Positions 58,961 to 64,000 of a stretch of DNA of 64,000 nucleotides are shown piece after piece. The notes beneath the pieces were generated by a model. That model had not been told where the DNA came from. It was given only the letters and a program-made list of their open reading frames with translations, and ran no database searches. The translations under genes were made by a program, and so were the position numbers. Numbering within the stretch: the first letter of the stretch is position 1; every line of letters starts with the position of its first letter. The stretch comes from Chamaelirium japonicum (Eukaryota > Streptophyta > Magnoliopsida > Liliales > Melanthiaceae): NCBI GenBank assembly GCA_947650365.1, contig OX393555.1:15496751-15560750 (forward strand), read 5' to 3'.

Positions 58961-59769
58961 ATGGCGACTCTCTCACCAACCAGCTTCTCCAACCTCCTCC
59001 TCTCCTTCCTCCTACACCATCTCTCCTACTGATCTCCGCCGCATCGGCTTTCGAGTTCCGTGTCGGAGGGCCGAAGGGTTGGACAGTGCCCACCGGAAAC
59101 GAGTCGGAAACCTACAACGGATGGGCGAGGAGGAACCGCTTCCACATCGGAGATACACTCTGTAAGCCCTTCAACCTCACTTATGATCCATTCGATGCAG
59201 GGACAGAACTATGTATGGACCAAGGGGAGTCATGTTATATAGTAAAAACCTTGAATCTTAGTATATAATATTTTTTGGTTTATGCTTTTGCCACCCAAGA
59301 TAAAATTAATATGCTTTGGTCCCTCCTAATATAAAATCCTGATTCCGTCCCTGACTCGATGGTTGTAGATTTCAAGTATACTAACGACTCGGTGCTCGTG
59401 GTGGATCGAGAGGACTATGCGAGGTGCAACACCACGAGCCCGAACCTTGAGTTCTCGGACGGGGGCACCACGTTCCGATTCGACCGCTACGGATTCTTCT
59501 ACTTCATCAGCGGGGAGCCGGGGCACTGCGGGGCGGGGGAGAAGCTGATCGTGCGCGTGATGGTGCACCCGGAGGAGCTCGTGGCGAGCCCGGGGCCAGC
59601 ACCCTTTCCACGGGAGGGTGGTGGATTGGGACCGGGCACGAGCTTGAGCCCGGGGTCCGGCCCGTCGGGATCCGCGACGTCAAGCGGGTGGTACTTGAAG
59701 GTGGATGCTGGTTCATCTGTGGTCATGGCAGGGGCTGCGGGTCTGTTGGTTTCTTTGATATTTGCTTAG
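58961..59769 (+). CDS. Early-nodulin-like protein (phytocyanin domain, GPI-anchor type), signal peptide frame broken
   Basis: Extracellular, membrane-anchored plastocyanin-like arabinogalactan protein family. Exon 1 ends at 59161 and exon 2 runs 59369-59769; GT-AG intron, phase 1, completing a Tyr codon in HIGDTLYFKYTNDSVLVV. The mature part begins FEFRVGGPKGWTVPTGNESE, then YNGWARRNRF, CNTT...GEPGHC with the two disulfide cysteines, a Pro/Gly/Ser-rich stretch, and the hydrophobic tail SVVMAGAAGLLVSLIFA expected for a GPI signal. Copper ligands are not evident, as usual in this family. The ATG at 58961 opens MATLSPTSFSNLLLSFLL but stops at TGA 59030-59032; the mature frame is offset, so a 1-2-base indel lies between 58961 and 59029. 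It could be a recent pseudogene or a sequencing error. Confidence 0.8.
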
Positions 59770-59916
59770 GGTTGCATGTGGCTTTTATGTTTGTTGCTTG
59801 AGGAGTGGGAGTTGGATGGGTGTGTTGTTCACGTCTGGTTTATTATTTACTATTGTTTGGTTATTTTGAAATTAGTGTAATGTGGTATATCAGTAGTATT
59901 TGGAGGGGAAAACAAA

Positions 59917-60302
59917 GATTTATTTTGACTTTGCCCCCACAAATTTTGATTTGAATTAGACTTTACCCCCCATGACTTTACCTCCAAAACTAATTGTTCT
60001 GTCAGCTCACCCCCCAAAACCTATATCTTATACAGAAATTTTTGAGAAACGGAATGAAAGATATTAATATTTTAATAAACGGACCAAAAGTTAATTATTT
60101 GTTAAAAACGGACTATTACGCCATCTCAAATGGCGTAAAGTCTTTACGCCATTTGAGATGGCGTAAAACTTTTCAGCTTTTTCTAAATACCGACAATACC
60201 CTCTATTACGCCATCTCAGTTGGCGTAAAGAACAAAGAACATGTGGGGGGGGGGGGTAAAGTCTAATTCAAGGCAAACTTTGGGGGGTAAAATCAAAATA
60301 AC
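59917..60302. mobile_element. MITE with ACTTTACCCCCC-type inverted termini
   Basis: Left end: TTTGATTTGAATTAGACTTT then ACCCCCC (59917-59976). Right end: its complement at 60244-60302. Inside are palindromes with core ACGCCATCTCAAATGGCGT. Confidence 0.6.
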
Positions 60303-60426
60303 TCTTTTTTATTTACTCAAAAGGCTTTACGCCATCTCAGTTGGCGTAAAGCCTTTGAGTAAATAAAAAAAGGGTTATTTTGTCTTTACCCCCCAAATTT
60401 TGCATTGAATTAGACTTTACCCCCAC
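60244..60426. repeat. Near-perfect palindrome of about 180 bp
   Basis: The right terminus of the preceding MITE (60244-60302) and a further copy of the terminus in forward orientation (60371-60426) are mirror images around 60339, joined by ACTCAAAAGGCTTTACGCC and its complement. Confidence 0.75.
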
Positions 60427-60893
60427 CTAGGCGTGGCAATTCTTGACCCGACCCGAACCCGACCCGAAGTTAGTGGGTTTGGGTTTGGCCTTAATGGGTT
60501 CGGGTCATAAACAGGTCGACCCGATTGACCCGTTTATTTAATGGGTCGGGTTCGGGTTTGTACTTATAACCCGATTGACCCGACTTGACCCGTTTACCAA
60601 ATGGGTCGTGTCAACCCGACCCGAGCCAACCCGAACTGACCCGACCCAACCCGGCCCAATCCGACCCGTCTAACCCAACCCGACAGGTTTACATGGGTTC
60701 TGTTGACCCAACCTGACCCGACTTGTTTAGTAAACGGGTTAAATGGCTCGGGTTGGGTCAACCCGTTTATTAGGCGGGTCGGGTTTGGATTTAAGTTTTT
60801 GACCCGTTTATTTAACGGGTCGGGTTCGGGTTGGATGTTTTGCCCTTATACCTATGTCTCAACCCGACCCAACCTGACCCATTGTCACCCCTA
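60427..60893. mobile_element. MITE of the ACCCGACC foldback family, copy 2
   Basis: Ends TAGGCGTGGCAAT and (complement) TAGGGGTGACAAT. The interior is almost entirely ACCCGACCC and GGGTCGGGT with AACGGGTC. Open frames over it are artefacts. Related to 51239-51660 in the opposite orientation. Confidence 0.6.
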
Positions 60894-60904
60894 CCCCATT
60901 ATTT

Positions 60905-61045
60905 TTACGCAATCTCAAATGGCGTAAATGTTTATTTTTTTTGGTATTTTAGGTATAGTACTTTACGCCATCTCAGATGGCGTAAATGAAGTTTACGCTA
61001 TCTGACCTCTAACGGCTATACGCCATCTCAGATGACGTAAATTAA
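60905..61045. repeat. Palindromic motif cluster upstream of the MuDR-type transposase
   Basis: Three or four copies of a 24-25-base palindrome with core ACGCCATCTCAGATGGCGT, continuing a series begun at 60118, 60213 and 60326. Confidence 0.6.
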
Positions 61046-61367
61046 ATTTCTTATTTTTTTTTATTATTCTATCAATCTAACGGCTATTCTAGCTCTTCTA
61101 TCCATCTAACGGCTATTTTTTTTATTCTCCTCTAACGGCTATTTTTTTAACCGTTGCCTACTAAACTTTTTTTTTTTTATTCTCATCTTCCTAACGGCTA
61201 TTTCTTTCTCTCCTTATAAAATTTATGGCTCAATTCTCGCTCTCCTCATCTTTCTGCTCACTCCCTCATTCTCTCATCATCTCTTTCCTCACCTCTCTGT
61301 TCTTTCTCCCTGAACTCTCAAACTCTCCCCCTCTGCACTCAATTTTACATTCTTTCATTTACATTAG

Positions 61368-63634
61368 ATGGCGACAATGATTCCAATAATTTGTCGCTAC
61401 GGAGGTCGGTGCGAGATTGATAGCTACGTTGGAGGAAATACAAGGGTCGTTTTTATTCAACTGGGTTCGACGTTAGTACAAGTGCAACACGAGATAGCGA
61501 CTCATTGCAACATTCCTCCCGGTTTCGTACTAAGGTCAGCTTGTATAGTTAATCAATCACAGTCATATCTAATTGAAATTTATGATAATGCTAATTGGGA
61601 ATGGATATTACAAGATAACTTTCTCGTGGTACTAGGCTAACTATATTTATAGATTATCCCCCAAGTAGCAATGTAAATATTAATTATCAATCATATTATG
61701 TTAATGCCGATGACCCTAGTTCATCGGCACCACCAGCAAATGACCATGATATACTTGATAATATTAGTCAACCCTCATCTATTATACCGGTACCGACACT
61801 AATACCGGTATTAACACTAGTATCAGCTCCAGCACCGATTACCTCTGATAGTGATATGGATTTAGAGATTAGTGAGTCTAGTTCATCATCTTCAGATGAT
61901 AACGAGATTTACATTGGTAAAACCTATTCATCGGCAAAATTATTTAGAAAAGCCATGCTTGATATTGCAATTAAAAAAAAAATTACTTTAGCATATGATT
62001 GCAATAATAAAAGTAGAATTGCGGTAAAATGTGATATGCCAGAATGTACATGGCGTATTTATGCAAAAAAAACTTGTGATGGTGATACCTTTGGCATTGT
62101 GACATATAATTTGATTCATACATGTACAGGTAAGATAGTGCCAAGAAATCATCCTCAAGCTACTTCTGAATGGATTAAATCTATGATTGTAACTCGTTTA
62201 GCAAATAATCCGAACTATCCTCCATCTTCTATAATAAAAGATATGCTTCATGATTATGGTGTATCTGTATCTTATAATAAAGCTTGGAAAGCTAAGGAAA
62301 AAGCTAATATAGAAATCCATGGTTGTGATGTAGAATCATATATGAATCTAGACCATTATTGTTTAACTATTTTTGAAACAAATCCTGGTAGTTTTGCTAT
62401 AATTAAAACTAATGATAATAATAGTTTTCAAAGAGTTTTAATTGCTTTTAATTCTTGTATAACTGGTTTTAAAAATGGATGTTTGCCGATTATAGCTATA
62501 GATGGTACATTTTTAAAAGGAAAATACCAAGGTATAATGCTTACTGCTATTTCCCATGATCCTAACGGTGAGATGTTTCCAATAGCATATTCAGTTGTCG
62601 AGGCTGAATATAAGCATACTTGGATTTGGTTTTTAGAGTGTCTTATGATTGCATTAAATCCATATGATTTTTCAAAACTATCATTTATTTCTGATAAACA
62701 AAAAGGACTTATTTATACCGTTAGTAGAATTTTTCCCCAATCTCATCATTTCTTTTGCATACAATATTTTAAAGCAAATCTTAAAAATAAATTTTGAAAA
62801 AAACTTTTATGTGATTTATTAAGAAAGGCATCTAAGAAATATAATATTGCCGAATGTAATGCAGTGCTTCAACAACTTGAGACTGAAGATAAAGAAGCTT
62901 ATGATTGGATTATATCAGGTGACCCGACACACAATGCACATCATTGGTTAACAGCTTACTCACCCGTACCACGGTATAGGATATTGACATCTAATATAGC
63001 CGAGTCTTTTAATTCAGCAATTAGACATTTACGAGAGAAACCAATAACAGGACTTTTAGATGGAATTAGGTGTAAATTAATAAAATTACATTGTAAACGT
63101 AGAGAGGCTTGTCAATTATGGAAAGGTCAACTTGTACCTAAAGCGGAAAAAAAACGTAAAAAACAAATTGATAAAGCAAGATATTTAGATATTTTACATG
63201 TCAATGAGATGCAATTTGAAATAATTGATAATGCAAAATCTAGACGTGAAATCATTGACCTAGCAGAAAATACTTGTACATGCGAAAAATGGAAGCACAC
63301 ACTTATTCCATGTCAGCATGCAATATGTGCATGCAACTTTAAGAGATGGAATATCTATGATTTGTGTCCAATAGAACTATATGTGGAAACATATAAACAA
63401 GTTTATGCTACTCCTATGGAAGGGATACCAAATCCGTATGAGCTCCATAATCCGTCACAAAGACAAAATCCTATCTTACCACCAAACACTAGACGTCGTC
63501 CTGGTCGTCCCAAAATTAGAAGACAAAATACAGATGTTAGGGAAGTGCGACCTTTTCGTTGTAGTCGTTGCCACCAAATCGGTCATAGTCGAACAACTTG
63601 TAGGAATCCCATAGGACCCGATTCCACGTCTTGA
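61368..63634 (+). pseudogene. MuDR-type MULE transposase, nearly complete, one frameshift and one stop
   Basis: DDE transposase of the Mutator superfamily. The N-terminal frame 61368-61640 (MATMIPIICRYGGRCEIDSY) is followed, after a shift near 61640, by LTIFIDYPPSSNVNINYQSY and the main frame at 61856. Then a MuDR DNA-binding region (CDMPECTWRIYAKKTCDGD), MULE domain with AIDGTFLKGKYQGIMLTAIS, HTWIWFLECLM and FISDKQKGL (all three DDE residues present), a TGA at 62795, then CTCEKWKHTLIPCQHAICAC (SWIM zinc finger), TRRRPGRPK (AT-hook-like) and a CCHC knuckle FRCSRCHQIGHSRTTC. About 750 residues overall. The right terminal repeat is not seen; telomere-like sequence starts 150 bp after the stop. 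Confidence 0.85.
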
Positions 63635-63775
63635 TTTTGTAAAATCAATTATTTGAAATTATATCTCATTGACATGTAAAATATCTATATATTTTGCTTT
63701 TGGTACAAGTTAACCTTCCCATAATTAACTAGTCCATCTACGTTTACAATGTAATTTTATTAATTTACACCTAAT

Positions 63776-64000
63776 TTTAGGGTTTAGGATTTAGGGTTTT
63801 AGGGTTAGGTTTCAGAGTTTAGGTTTAGGGTTTAGGATTTAGGGTTAGGGTTTAGGGTTAGGGGTTTAGGGGTTAGGGTTTAGGTTTTACGGGTTAGGGT
63901 TAGGGTTTAGGTTTTAGGGTTTAGGGTTAGGGTTAGGGTTTTAGGTGGTTAGGGTTAGGGTTTAGGGTTAGGGTTTTAGGGTTTTAGGGTTAAGGTTTTA
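63776..64000 (+). repeat. Degenerate telomere-type repeats (TTTAGGG/TTAGGG), running off the window
   Basis: About 225 bases made of TTTAGGG with many TTAGGG, TTTTAGGG and variant units. The G-rich strand runs 5' to 3' toward the right end, the orientation of a right chromosome end, but the degeneracy also fits subtelomeric or interstitial repeats. Confidence 0.85.

Noticed and set aside
60703..60927. Open frame over ACCCGACC-rich sequence
   Set aside because: Lies inside a foldback MITE of simple composition; no protein features.

Overview
This is nuclear DNA of a flowering plant, probably a monocot: plant-type LTR retrotransposons with initiator-tRNA-Met primer sites, MuDR/FAR1-type transposases, TTTAGGG-like repeats at the right end, and GC-rich coding pieces of the kind common in commelinid monocots. 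The species cannot be named from the sequence. Most of the window is nested transposable elements around a few host genes.

Left part (1-24,400, + strand): the 3' end of a host gene for an RsmB/NOP2-Sun-type rRNA cytosine-C5 methyltransferase. Three exons (461-546, 9299-9395, 23523-23666) join with matching phases. Its two introns of about 8.8 and 14.1 kb hold a truncated Gypsy element between two LTR-like direct repeats, MITEs, a gag-only LTR element (12233-15004) and an antisense Copia element (15776-22588) that itself carries two DNA-element insertions.

Middle (24,400-33,000): a multi-exon minus-strand gene for a MULE transposase fused to an OTU cysteine protease (26586-31525). Head-to-head with it, 62 bp away, is a broken first exon of a TRM10-type tRNA methyltransferase.

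Nested block (32,807-49,637): two copies of one Copia-like LTR family lie in inverted orientation. One is split by a complete 9.55-kb LTR element (34005-43558, TSD GTAGG). That element encodes only gag, carries three long tandem arrays (two built of DNA hairpins), and holds an intronless fragment of an OPT oligopeptide transporter plus an antisense terpene-synthase-like fragment. The other copy is split by a solo Gypsy LTR (44954-47878, TSD AGAAT).

Right part (49,640-64,000): a LINE fragment, a complete but inactivated Copia element (52733-58261, TSD GAATG), an early-nodulin-like phytocyanin gene with a frameshift in its signal peptide, a cluster of palindromes and MITEs, a MuDR-type transposase, and degenerate telomere-type repeats reaching the end of the window.

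Across unrelated elements here, the premature stop codons that can be interpreted look like C-to-T changes, mostly in CG or CHG contexts, as expected from mutation of methylated cytosine in silenced transposons.
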